Positions 55,815 to 63,720 of a stretch of DNA of 64,000 bases are shown here, in pieces. The notes beneath the pieces were generated by a model. That model saw only the letters and a list, made by a program, of their open reading frames with translations, made no database searches and was not told the DNA's origin. This stretch comes from an uncultured Clostridia bacterium. GTDB lineage: Bacteria > Bacillota > Clostridia > TANB77 > CAG-508. The stretch lies in contig CAOPES010000006.1 in assembly GCA_948502395.1 (NCBI GenBank), positions 61,571-125,570 of the forward strand, written 5' to 3'. Position 1 is the first letter of the stretch, and every line of letters begins with the position of its first letter. The translations under genes and the position numbers were made by a program.

Positions 55815-57818
55815 ATGAACAATGAAGAAAACATCTTAGGATATGAGAAAATAGGAAAATTAATAAGAAAATTTTCAATACCATGTATCATATCCTTATT
55901 AGTAAACTCCCTATATAATATAGTAGACCAAATATTTATTGGTTGGGGAGTAGGATACTTAGGAAATGGAGCAACAAATGTAGTATTCCCATTAACAATG
56001 GTGTGCTTGGCATTTTCTTTAATGTTTGGAGATGGTGCATCAGCATATCTAAGTTTGAAATTAGGAGAAAAGAAAAAAGACGAAGCATCAAAAGGTGTGG
56101 CAAATGGAATATCTTTATGTGTGATTATATCTATACTTTTATGTGTAGGAACATTAATATTTTTACCACAATTATTGAATGTATTTGGTTGTACTGATGT
56201 ACTAAGAGAATATGCTCTAAGTTATGGATATGTTATAGCGATAGGATTACCATTTACAATGATAGGTACAACATTAAACTCAATTATAAGAGCAGATGGA
56301 GCACCAAAATATGCAATGACATCTATGGTATCAGGTGCTATACTTAATGTTATATTAGACCCAATATTTATATTTGTATTCAAAATGGGTGTACAAGGTG
56401 CAGCGATTGCAACAGTTATAAGTCAAATATTAACATTTATTATTAATGTTTTATATATCAAGAAATTTAAAACAATCACATTAACAAGACAAGAATTTAA
56501 AATAAATGTAGGAGTAGCAAAGAAAGTATCAACATTAGGAATAAGCAGTTTTATAACACAAATGAGCTTTGTAGTGCTTGTAGCAGTTGAGAACAATTTA
56601 CTTTCAAAATATGGAAGCCAATCAAAATTTGGTTCAGAAATACCAATTACAGTACTTGGAATTGTTATGAAAATAAGTCAAATATTAAACAGTATAATAA
56701 TAGGATTAGCAGCAGGAGCACAGCCAATAATAGGATACAACTATGGTGCTAAAAAATATGACAGAGTAAAACAAACTTTAAAAACAGTGCTTGGTATAAG
56801 TGTAATAATTAGTACAATTGCATTTATACTATTCCAAACAATACCAGATAAATTGATATCAATTTTTGGTAGCGGTGATGAATTATATATGGAATTTGCT
56901 TGTTTAGGATTTAGAACATTTTTAATGTTATGCATATGTAATGGAGTACAAATACCATCAGGAATTTTCTTCCAAGCAATCGGAAAAAGTGTAAAAAGTG
57001 CAGCACTATCATTATCAAGACAAATACTGTTCTTAATACCTGCAATGCTTATATTAAGTAACTTCTTTGGAATAACAGGAATATTAGCAGCTGGACCAGT
57101 TGCAGATGGACTTGCATTTATTATAGCAGCAACTTTACTTGTATTAGAAGTAAAACACTTTGGAAAAGAAAACGTTAAGAGCGAAGCTTTAGTGGATGAC
57201 ACAAGTACTGATAACCAACTAAACAAACAAATAGTAATTACAATATCAAGAGAATACGGATCAGGTGGAAGGTATATTGGTAGATTAATTGCAGATAAAT
57301 TAGGTATTAAATTATATGATAAAGAATTTATTACAAAACTAGCACAAGAAACAGGATTATCAGAAGAATACATAGAAAGTAAAGAACAAAAAAGAGACGT
57401 TTTATCAGGATTAAATAATGGATATTATTTCGGAATTGATAATGCAGACGAATTATTTATAAAAGAAGCAGAACTAATTACTAAAACAGCGGAAGAAGAG
57501 TCTTGCGTTATAATTGGTAGATGTTCAGACTTTATATTAAAAGATAAAGAAAATGTGCTTAAAGTATTTGTTTATAGTGATATGGAAGACAAAATTAAAA
57601 GAGCAACAGAATTTTATGGAATGGATAAACAAAAAGCAGAAAAAGAAATTAAGAGAATTGATAAACTAAGAGCTAATCATTATAAACATTATACAGATAA
57701 AGAATGGGCTAATCACAGCAACTATGACATATGTATTAATAGTGATACATTAGGAGTAGAAAAAGCAGCTGATTTAATTTGCCAAATGGTAAAAGACAAA
57801 GAAGCAATATTAGCTTAA
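55815..57818 (+). CDS. MATE-family transporter fused to a cytidylate-kinase-like domain
   Basis: The 667-residue protein begins with a 12-helix MATE (NorM/MepA-like) module of about 445 residues: FSIPCIISLLVNSLYNIVDQIFIG is the typical first helix. It is followed by a Ser/Thr/Asn linker and a cytidylate-kinase-like domain from about residue 470: ITISREYGSGGRYIGRLIADKLG (P-loop-like), ESCVIIGRCSDFILKD and RIDKLRANHYKHYTDKEW. MATE pumps export drugs or metabolites by Na+ or H+ exchange; the kinase domain suggests coupling to a nucleotide or phosphorylated substrate, which is inference. ATG 55815 follows AGGAGG; upstream in-frame codons lie in the repeat. Confidence 0.87.
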   Translation: MNNEENILGYEKIGKLIRKFSIPCIISLLVNSLYNIVDQIFIGWGVGYLGNGATNVVFPLTMVCLAFSLMFGDGASAYLSLKLGEKKKDEASKGVANGISLCVIISILLCVGTLIFLPQLLNVFGCTDVLREYALSYGYVIAIGLPFTMIGTTLNSIIRADGAPKYAMTSMVSGAILNVILDPIFIFVFKMGVQGAAIATVISQILTFIINVLYIKKFKTITLTRQEFKINVGVAKKVSTLGISSFITQMSFVVLVAVENNLLSKYGSQSKFGSEIPITVLGIVMKISQILNSIIIGLAAGAQPIIGYNYGAKKYDRVKQTLKTVLGISVIISTIAFILFQTIPDKLISIFGSGDELYMEFACLGFRTFLMLCICNGVQIPSGIFFQAIGKSVKSAALSLSRQILFLIPAMLILSNFFGITGILAAGPVADGLAFIIAATLLVLEVKHFGKENVKSEALVDDTSTDNQLNKQIVITISREYGSGGRYIGRLIADKLGIKLYDKEFITKLAQETGLSEEYIESKEQKRDVLSGLNNGYYFGIDNADELFIKEAELITKTAEEESCVIIGRCSDFILKDKENVLKVFVYSDMEDKIKRATEFYGMDKQKAEKEIKRIDKLRANHYKHYTDKEWANHSNYDICINSDTLGVEKAADLICQMVKDKEAILA

Positions 57819-57822
57819 ACTT

Positions 57823-57933
57823 TTTGGGTGTTTTTGGGGACAGACCTTAAAAACATCCCTGCTTTTTTAAGGTTAGTTAGTTTAGAAAGAAATATAAAAG
57901 GGTGTTTTTAAGGTCTGTCCCCAAAAACACCCA
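57823..57933. repeat. Palindromic intergenic element, GGGGACAG type (copy A2)
   Basis: Arms GGGTGTTTTTGGGGACAGA and TCTGTCCCCAAAAACACCC flank a core nearly identical to that at 8211-8327, with the same TTAGTTTAGAAAGAAATAT segment. It lies between the MATE fusion and the dGTPase gene. Confidence 0.92.
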
Positions 57934-57947
57934 GAGAAGGAAAGTGT

Positions 57948-59147
57948 ATGAAAGATTTGTTAAAAGATTATGCAGCAACTGAAAACAACCCAAAGTGGAA
58001 AAATATAATTAAAAGGGAAAAGCCTTTATATATAAGGGAAAATGATATACGTTCAGATTTTGAGAGAGATTATACAAGAACTATACATTGTAATGCATAT
58101 AAAAGACTAAAACACAAAACACAAGTATTTTTCTCCCCAGAAGATGACCACATATGTACTAGAATAGAACACACAACACATGTAGAATCAATAAGTTATA
58201 CGATTGCCAAATATCTAGGACTAAATACAGAATTAACAAAAGCAATAGCATCAGCACATGACTTAGGACATAGTCCATTTGGACATCAAGGAGAAAAAGT
58301 CTTATCTGAAATCTCTGTAAGAGACATTGGAGAAAGATTTTGGCACGAAAAAAATGGATTAGAATATGTTGATAAAATTGAATTATTAGAAAACCATTTT
58401 AAAGATAGGCAAAACTTAAATTTGACATATGCAATACGTGATGGAATAATATCACATTGTGGCGAGATTGACGAAAATAGATTAAAGCCAAGAGAAGAAT
58501 ATATAGATTTATACGATTACACTAGACCAAACCAATATGCTCCATATACTTGGGAAGCTTGTGTTGTAAAAATAGCTGATAAAATATCATATTTGGGAAG
58601 AGACATAGAAGATGCGATTACATTAGGAATATTAGACGAAAAACTAGAAGATTTATATGAATTATTAAACCATAATTCAGAAGAAGTAATTAATAACACT
58701 GTTATAATAAACAAGTTAGTGTGTGACTTATGTGAAAACTCTTCATTAGAAAATGGATTGTGTTTCTCAGAGCAAACATTTAATATGTTAAATGAAATTA
58801 AAAAATTCAACTATAATAATATTTATTTTGACGAAAGAATTAGTCCATCAAATAGATATTTCAAACTTGTATTAAATGAAATATATGAAACTTTAAAGAA
58901 GACTTATAATGGAGAAAAAACATTAGAAAATATTGAAAAGATGAAAAAAGTATATCCTAAACTGTTTAGTAGTTTTAAGGACTGGATAACAAATTACTGG
59001 AATTTGGAAAGATATCCAAATTCTAAAAACGAAGTGATATTTGATATTAATAATGAAAAGGATTACTTTAAAGCAATTATTTATTACATTTCTGGTATGA
59101 CAGACAATTTTGCAATAGAGACATATAACGAGATTATTAGATTTTAG
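57948..59147 (+). CDS. Deoxyguanosinetriphosphate triphosphohydrolase-like HD protein
   Basis: The 399-residue protein has the dGTPase pattern: RTIHCNAYKRLKHKTQVF, EHTTHVESISYTIAKYLGLN, ASAHDLGHSPFGHQGEKVL (HD metal ligands), GIISHCGE and KIADKISYLGRDIEDA. It hydrolyses dGTP or a related dNTP and so affects nucleotide pools. GAAGG precedes the ATG. Intact frame. Confidence 0.92.
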   Translation: MKDLLKDYAATENNPKWKNIIKREKPLYIRENDIRSDFERDYTRTIHCNAYKRLKHKTQVFFSPEDDHICTRIEHTTHVESISYTIAKYLGLNTELTKAIASAHDLGHSPFGHQGEKVLSEISVRDIGERFWHEKNGLEYVDKIELLENHFKDRQNLNLTYAIRDGIISHCGEIDENRLKPREEYIDLYDYTRPNQYAPYTWEACVVKIADKISYLGRDIEDAITLGILDEKLEDLYELLNHNSEEVINNTVIINKLVCDLCENSSLENGLCFSEQTFNMLNEIKKFNYNNIYFDERISPSNRYFKLVLNEIYETLKKTYNGEKTLENIEKMKKVYPKLFSSFKDWITNYWNLERYPNSKNEVIFDINNEKDYFKAIIYYISGMTDNFAIETYNEIIRF

Positions 59148-59154
59148 CGAGATA

Positions 59155-59270
59155 TTTGGGACATTTTGGGACGTTTCCTTTTGGACATTTTGTCCATTTT
59201 GGGACACATCTTTAATTCTGATGGTGGTGTTTTTAAGGTCTGTCCCCAAACACACCCAAAAATATCAAAA
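59155..59270. repeat. Degenerate GGGGACAG-type element (copy A3)
   Basis: The right arm GGTGTTTTTAAGGTCTGTCCCC is conserved. The left half is replaced by short repeats of TTTTGGGAC and TTTTGGACATTTTG, which suggests a rearranged or mosaic copy. Confidence 0.65.
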
Positions 59271-59287
59271 GAAAGGTAGGCTGTTTT

Positions 59288-60284
59288 ATGGAAAGATATT
59301 TAGATATGACACATAATCCAAGTTATGAAAAATTACAAGAAGTTGCAAATATAATTAAAAATGATGGCATAGTTTTGTTTCCAACAGAAACAGTCTATGG
59401 GATTGGCGCAAATGGATTATCAAAAAAAGCAGTAGAGAAGGTATATAAGGTAAAAGGAAGAAACATAAAAAATCCAATTAATTTATTAGTAAGCGATATA
59501 AAAATGATAGAGAATGTCGCAAAAGATATTACAGAATTAGAGTATAGATTAATGGATGCATTTTTTCCAGGCCCTTTGACAATTATATTGAAAAAGAAAG
59601 ATATTGTTCCAAATATTGTTACAGCTGGCGGGGATACTGTTGGGGTTCGTATGCCTAGCGGAAAGATTGCTTTGAAATTAGTTCAAAAAGCAGGAGTTCC
59701 AATTGCTGCTCCAAGTGCTAATTTGTCAGGAAAGCTTAGCGGAACGAATTTGCACGATATTATTGGAGATTTTGAAAATAAGGTGGATTTTATAATTGAT
59801 GGCGGAGAAAGCAAAATTGGCTTGGAGTCCACTATTGTTAAGGTTATAGATGGCGTACCACATATTTTAAGACCAGGTGCTATTACAGATGTGCAAATAA
59901 AAGATGTTGCAGGTGATGTAGTTTTAGATTATTTGAACAAGAATGAGTTTTTACCAAGTAGTGATATGGCACATTATAATATTAAAAATAGGTGCGTGTT
60001 GGTTAAGGCTGATAAAGGACAAGTTGATAGAGTAAATGCTATATTAAAACAATGTGATAATGCTGTTGTTATTTGTTGTGATGAAAATGTTGATATGTAC
60101 AATTCCAAAGTTATATTAAATATGGGGCCTAAGGATAATTTGGAAGTTGTTTCTAGAAATATTTTTAGGTTGCTTAGAGAAGCGGATAATTTTAGTCCTG
60201 ATATTATTGTTGTAGAAGGGGTAGAAGAGAAGCGGAATAGGTAGGGCTATTATGGATAGACTTGTTAAAGTTTGCGATAGATAA
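59288..60284 (+). CDS. tsaC: L-threonylcarbamoyladenylate synthase, Sua5 type (one CGG +1 site)
   Basis: The repaired protein is 331 residues: a YrdC domain with FPTETVYGIGANG, KGRNIKNPINLLV, FFPGPLTIILKK, GVRMPSG and PIAAPSANLSGKLSGT, then a Sua5 C-terminal domain. It makes threonylcarbamoyl-AMP for t6A37 of tRNA, an activity essential in most bacteria. C60233 falls in the last motif: EGVEEK, then GIGRAIMDRLVKVCDR, matching the family ending E-G-x-G-x-A-I-x-(N/D)-R-L. In frame zero the last 16 residues are lost. The intact YrdC domain and essential role make a decaying pseudogene very unlikely. Confidence 0.93.
60233..60236 (+). other. CGG +1 site 15 (CGGA, tsaC)
   Basis: GAG AAG CGG AAT AGG TAG ends translation early in frame; skipping C60233 gives AAG GGA ATA GGT AGG GCT ATT ATG, the conserved Sua5 terminal motif. 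Confidence 0.95.
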
Positions 60285-60294
60285 ATCGTTGAAG

Positions 60295-60335
60295 AACTGT
60301 TGAAAGAGAAAAACTTTTTCGACAGTTTTTTTGTT
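60295..60335. terminator. Terminator of tsaC
   Basis: AACTGTTGAAAGAG pairs with CTTTTTCGACAGTT and is followed by seven T residues. Nearly the same hairpin is at 61591. Confidence 0.88.
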
Positions 60336-60424
60336 TAACATATTGACGTAGTACGTCATTTTATATACAATATAAATGTGAATAACAAAAAGAAAAATGC
60401 GAATACTAAAATAGAACAATGGTA

Positions 60425-60460
60425 TACTTGTTGACGTAATATACATATAAAGTATAAAAT
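60425..60460 (+). promoter_or_regulatory. Shared-type promoter of pilin-like gene 3
   Basis: TACTTGTTGACGTAAT with TTGACG at 60431-60436 and TAAAAT at 60455-60460, 18 bp apart. Confidence 0.7.
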
Positions 60461-60494
60461 TTTAATGAACAAAAGAAAGGAGAATTTTGGAGAA

Positions 60495-61577
60495 ATGAAA
60501 CAAAATAAAATGGAAGGAATTACGCTAATAGCATTAGTAATAACAATAATAGTACTATTAATACTTGCAGGAGTGACGATCTCTACACTCACAGGAGATA
60601 ATGGAATATTAGCCAAAGCAGTTGAAGCAAAAGACAAAACAGAAACAGCAAAAGAAACAGAAGAGCAAATGTTAGAATTGTTAGAAAAACAACTAAATGA
60701 AGAAGGAAAAATTACAGTATCAGCATTAAAAGTAGGAGACTATGTAAAATATGGAGACAAATTAACAGCCCAAACTTATGTAACAAAAGAAAATGAAGAG
60801 CCAGATACAGGATATGAAACATCACAAACATTTAACACAAATACAACAACATTGTGGAGAGTTATAAATAAAAAAGCAAATGGAGATGTGGAAATAGTAG
60901 CAGTTAATAATACTTTATCAAGTGACGGAACTACTGGTTTATATTTAAAATCTCAAAATGGATTTTTAAATGCTGAGACAATATTAGATAACTTATGTTC
61001 AAAGTTATACTCCAATCCAGCATATGGAACAGCAAGAAGTATAGATGTTGATGATATAAATAATTTAACAGGATTTAATCCTGAAACGAGCGAATGGGAA
61101 GGTAAAGACTATTATTTAAATAATAGAACAAAGACTTATACATCAGGCGGACCATTTTTCGATAAAAATAGTAACACATTTAGAGAGCCAACAACAGAAA
61201 ATCCTATAACAGTCGAGCATAGTTATTACTATTATATAGTTGATGAAAATATGCCATTATATAACACTCTAATAGAAAGTTCAAAAAGCTATAATGGTCA
61301 ATATAAAGAAACTAATTACCCAATGTTTTATTGGCTTGCTTCTCGAAATGCGCATATATTTACTACTGGCATGGTGCGTTATCGTATATTTAATATAGGA
61401 ACTGGTGAAGTTCGTAGTTGGTATACTATGGAGAGATTTCCTGCTTTAAACCCAGTTGATTTATCATATGCTTGTGCAATTCGTCCAATTGTAACTTTAA
61501 ACAATGATGTACAGATAGATACAAGTGATGTAACAAAAAATGGAAGTGAAGAAGGAAGAGCTTGGGTATTGAAATAA
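60495..61577 (+). CDS. Pilin-like N-terminus with surface domain, frame intact
   Basis: The 360-residue protein starts with the same prepilin-like segment (EGITLIALVITIIVLLILAGVTISTLTGDNG). The C-terminal ~280 residues carry LWRVINKKANGDVEIVAVN, a YWLASRNAHIF segment and a final CAIRPIVTLNNDVQID ... GRAWVLK, a fold seen in DUF6273-like exported proteins of gut Firmicutes. At the position where the three paralogs have CGGA this gene has plain GCA GGA GTG. ATG 60495 or the earlier 60465 could start it; AAGGAGAATT lies between them and favours 60495. Confidence 0.82.
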   Translation: MKQNKMEGITLIALVITIIVLLILAGVTISTLTGDNGILAKAVEAKDKTETAKETEEQMLELLEKQLNEEGKITVSALKVGDYVKYGDKLTAQTYVTKENEEPDTGYETSQTFNTNTTTLWRVINKKANGDVEIVAVNNTLSSDGTTGLYLKSQNGFLNAETILDNLCSKLYSNPAYGTARSIDVDDINNLTGFNPETSEWEGKDYYLNNRTKTYTSGGPFFDKNSNTFREPTTENPITVEHSYYYYIVDENMPLYNTLIESSKSYNGQYKETNYPMFYWLASRNAHIFTTGMVRYRIFNIGTGEVRSWYTMERFPALNPVDLSYACAIRPIVTLNNDVQIDTSDVTKNGSEEGRAWVLK

Positions 61578-61590
61578 TTAAATAAAAAAG

Positions 61591-61630
61591 AACTGTTGAA
61601 AGAGAAAAACTTTTTCGGCAGTTTTTTTGT
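61591..61630. terminator. Terminator of pilin-like gene 3
   Basis: The same AACTGTTGAAAGAG hairpin as at 60295 with one base changed in the right arm (TTCGGCAGTT), then a T run. The near-identity suggests local duplication. Confidence 0.88.
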
Positions 61631-61672
61631 TTTATTAAGATTAAAATTATCTGGAAAAAAGTTATAGAGAGA

Positions 61673-61708
61673 TACTTGTTGACGTAATTCTCTTCTAAAC
61701 GATAAAAT
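61673..61708 (+). promoter_or_regulatory. Shared-type promoter of pilin-like gene 4
   Basis: TACTTGTTGACGTAAT with TTGACG at 61679-61684 and TAAAAT at 61703-61708, 18 bp apart. The 35 bp after it are almost the same as at gene 1. Confidence 0.7.
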
Positions 61709-61740
61709 AATAAAAACAAAAGAAAGGGAGAGAAAAATAT

Positions 61741-63641
61741 ATGCAAAATCAAGAAAAAGCAATTACGTTAATAGCATTAGTAATAACAATAATAATTTTA
61801 TTAATTCTAGCACGGAGTAACAGTAGTCACACTAACAGGAGAAAATGGAACAATAGGAAAAGCTCGGAGAAGCAAAATTCAAAACAGAACTATCAGCAGT
61901 AGCAGAAGAATACGAATTATATTTAACAGAAAGAATTGCAAACGACAGAAGTTTTGAAGAAGGAGCATTATATGCTGGTAAAAATGCATTAATATATGAC
62001 TCAGTACAAGAAGAAGGAAATATATATACTGTTCTAAAAAATTCGAATAAAAAATATGTAGATAATTTTGAAGTAATAAAAGGAGAATTATTTTACTTCT
62101 CTCAAAATGAAAATGAGAAAAAATGGGCAAAAGAAATAGGAATAAAAGTAAGCCCATATATAATAATAGACGGAGAATTAATGTCATCTGATAGAAATTT
62201 GGACTTAATGGATGAAGCAACAGGATCAATAGTAATACCACAAAATGTAACAAAAATAGGAGCAGGAGCATTCAGAGATGTACCAGGATTACGAAGCATA
62301 GTAATTCCAGGAACAGTAAAAGAAATAGGTGAGCATGCCTTTTCAGGAAATCCAACTTTGGAAAATGTAATAATAGAAGAAGGCGTTGAGAGAATTGGAG
62401 CTTTTGCTTTTCAAAATTGTACCGCATTAAAAACAATCAAAATAGCAGATAGTGTATCAAATATAGGAAGCACATGCTTTGCAAGTTGTACAGCACTTAT
62501 AGAAGTTAATTTTCCTAAATCTTTGAAAACAGTACCATATAGAATGTTTAGTTGGTGTGGTTCATTAACAGAGATAGAAATAATTGAAGGTGTTGAAAAA
62601 GTAGAAGGAAGTGCATTTGAGTTTTGTGAAAATTTAACAAGAGTAACAATACCATCAACCGTAACAAGTTTTGATGGATCGTCATTTTTAGGTGATTATA
62701 GGTTGACTACAATAGATATATCGCCAAACAATAATAGCTTCATTTTTTCAAATGGATTTTTCATGTCAAAAGATGGTAAAACATTAAGAGCTATAATTGG
62801 GAAAATGACAGAGATAAATATACCAGAAACAGTGGTAACAGTAGGCACAGGAATTTTTGATGGATATCCAGTAAAAGCAGTATTAAATATTTCAAAAAAT
62901 GTAAGTGCAATATATAGTACGTATAATTCTTATATAACTAGAATAAATGTAGATGAAGAAAATAAAAGTTTTAAAAGTGATAATGGAAATCTATATAATA
63001 AAGATATGAGTGCGATATATAGATATACTCAAAATCAAGAAGCATTTACCCTACCAAGTTCAGTAAAGATGATAGGAATGCGTGCATTTGATCGTAACAC
63101 GAACTTAGTAAACCTTACACTATCAGAAAATTTAGAAAAAATAGAAGCATTTGCGTTTCGTCTTACTAAAATTACTAGACTAGATTTTGGGGCAAAAGTT
63201 AAAGAAATTCATCCAGGAACTTTTTGCGAACAAAATATTGATATAACAATATCAAGTGAAAATCCAAATTATAAAACCGAAGATGGCGTATTAATATTGA
63301 CAAAAAACGGGGAGAAATTAGTTGCAGTATCAAAAGATTTATCAATTTATAATATACCAAATTCAGTTGAAGTCATTGGAACGTCAGCCTTTTATAGTAA
63401 GAATAATTTAAGAGAAATAGTAATACCTGAAAGTGTGAGAGTAATAGAGAACCTAGCTTTTGATTGTGCGATTAATTTACAAAAAGTTGAGATAAAGTCA
63501 GGAATAGAGAGTATTAGTAGTGATGCTTTTTCGAGATGTAATAGTTTAAAAGAAATAATAATAGATAAAAAAGAAGGCTCAATAGCAGGAGCCCCTTGGA
63601 GTTGTCCTTATGGATTGAGAGCAGTATTTTGGAAAAAATAA
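61741..63641 (+). CDS. Pilin-like N-terminus with BspA-type leucine-rich repeats (two CGG +1 sites)
   Basis: The 632-residue protein is a close paralog of the gene at 16269 (633 residues): the same N-terminal segment (KAITLIALVITIIILLILA, then GVTVVTLTGENG), the same linker and the same LRR_5 repeats ending in GLRAVFWKK. The residue before the predicted cleavage site is Ala rather than Gly. C61813 (codon 25) and C61865 (GKA, then GEAKFKTEL) both need skipping. The 16269 paralog has the second site without the C (GCG GGA GAA), which shows the intended reading directly. Confidence 0.87.
61813..61816 (+). other. CGG +1 site 16 (CGGA, pilin-like 4)
   Basis: CTA GCA CGG becomes GCA GGA GTA ACA GTA after skipping C61813, matching sites 4 and 5. 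Confidence 0.93.
61865..61868 (+). other. CGG +1 site 17 (CGGA, pilin-like 4)
   Basis: AAA GCT CGG becomes GCT GGA GAA GCA AAA after skipping C61865. The paralog at 16388 has AAA GCG GGA GAA GCA AAA with no extra base. Confidence 0.95.
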
Positions 63642-63644
63642 TGT

Positions 63645-63720
63645 TTTTGGGTGTTTTTGGGGACAGAGCAAAAAAACATCCATATTTTCTGCCATTGGGG
63701 ACGGACCTTTTTGGCAGGAA
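63645..63720. repeat. Mosaic of GGGGACAG- and GGGGACGGACC-type elements (copy AB)
   Basis: TTTTTGGGTGTTTTTGGGGA, the left arm of the A family, is followed within 40 bp by GGGGACGGACCTTTTTGGCA, the B family arm. Right arms of both are missing, so this looks like a truncated or recombined copy. Confidence 0.75.

Noticed and set aside
6616..61868. Calling the 13 interrupted genes pseudogenes
   Set aside because: All breaks are the same event (C before GGN), the downstream frames keep conserved motifs and good codon use, and essential genes such as tsaC are included. Random decay would give mixed indels and stop codons.
6616..61868. Sequencing or assembly errors as the explanation
   Set aside because: Errors in AT-rich genomes fall mostly in A/T homopolymers and go both ways. 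Here the inserted base is always C in the coding sense, always in codon phase before Gly, with no homopolymer. Read data could still overturn this, so it is named as a refuting test.
6616..61868. Phase variation by simple repeats
   Set aside because: None of the 17 sites lies in a repeat tract that could change length by slippage.
6616..61868. RNA editing that deletes a C
   Set aside because: It would give the same protein, but no bacterial system of this type is known and no guide-like sequence was seen. cDNA sequencing would settle it.
6616..61868. Simple reassignment of CGG to another amino acid
   Set aside because: A sense reassignment would not change frame. At these sites the frame must move by one base, or conserved sequence is lost.
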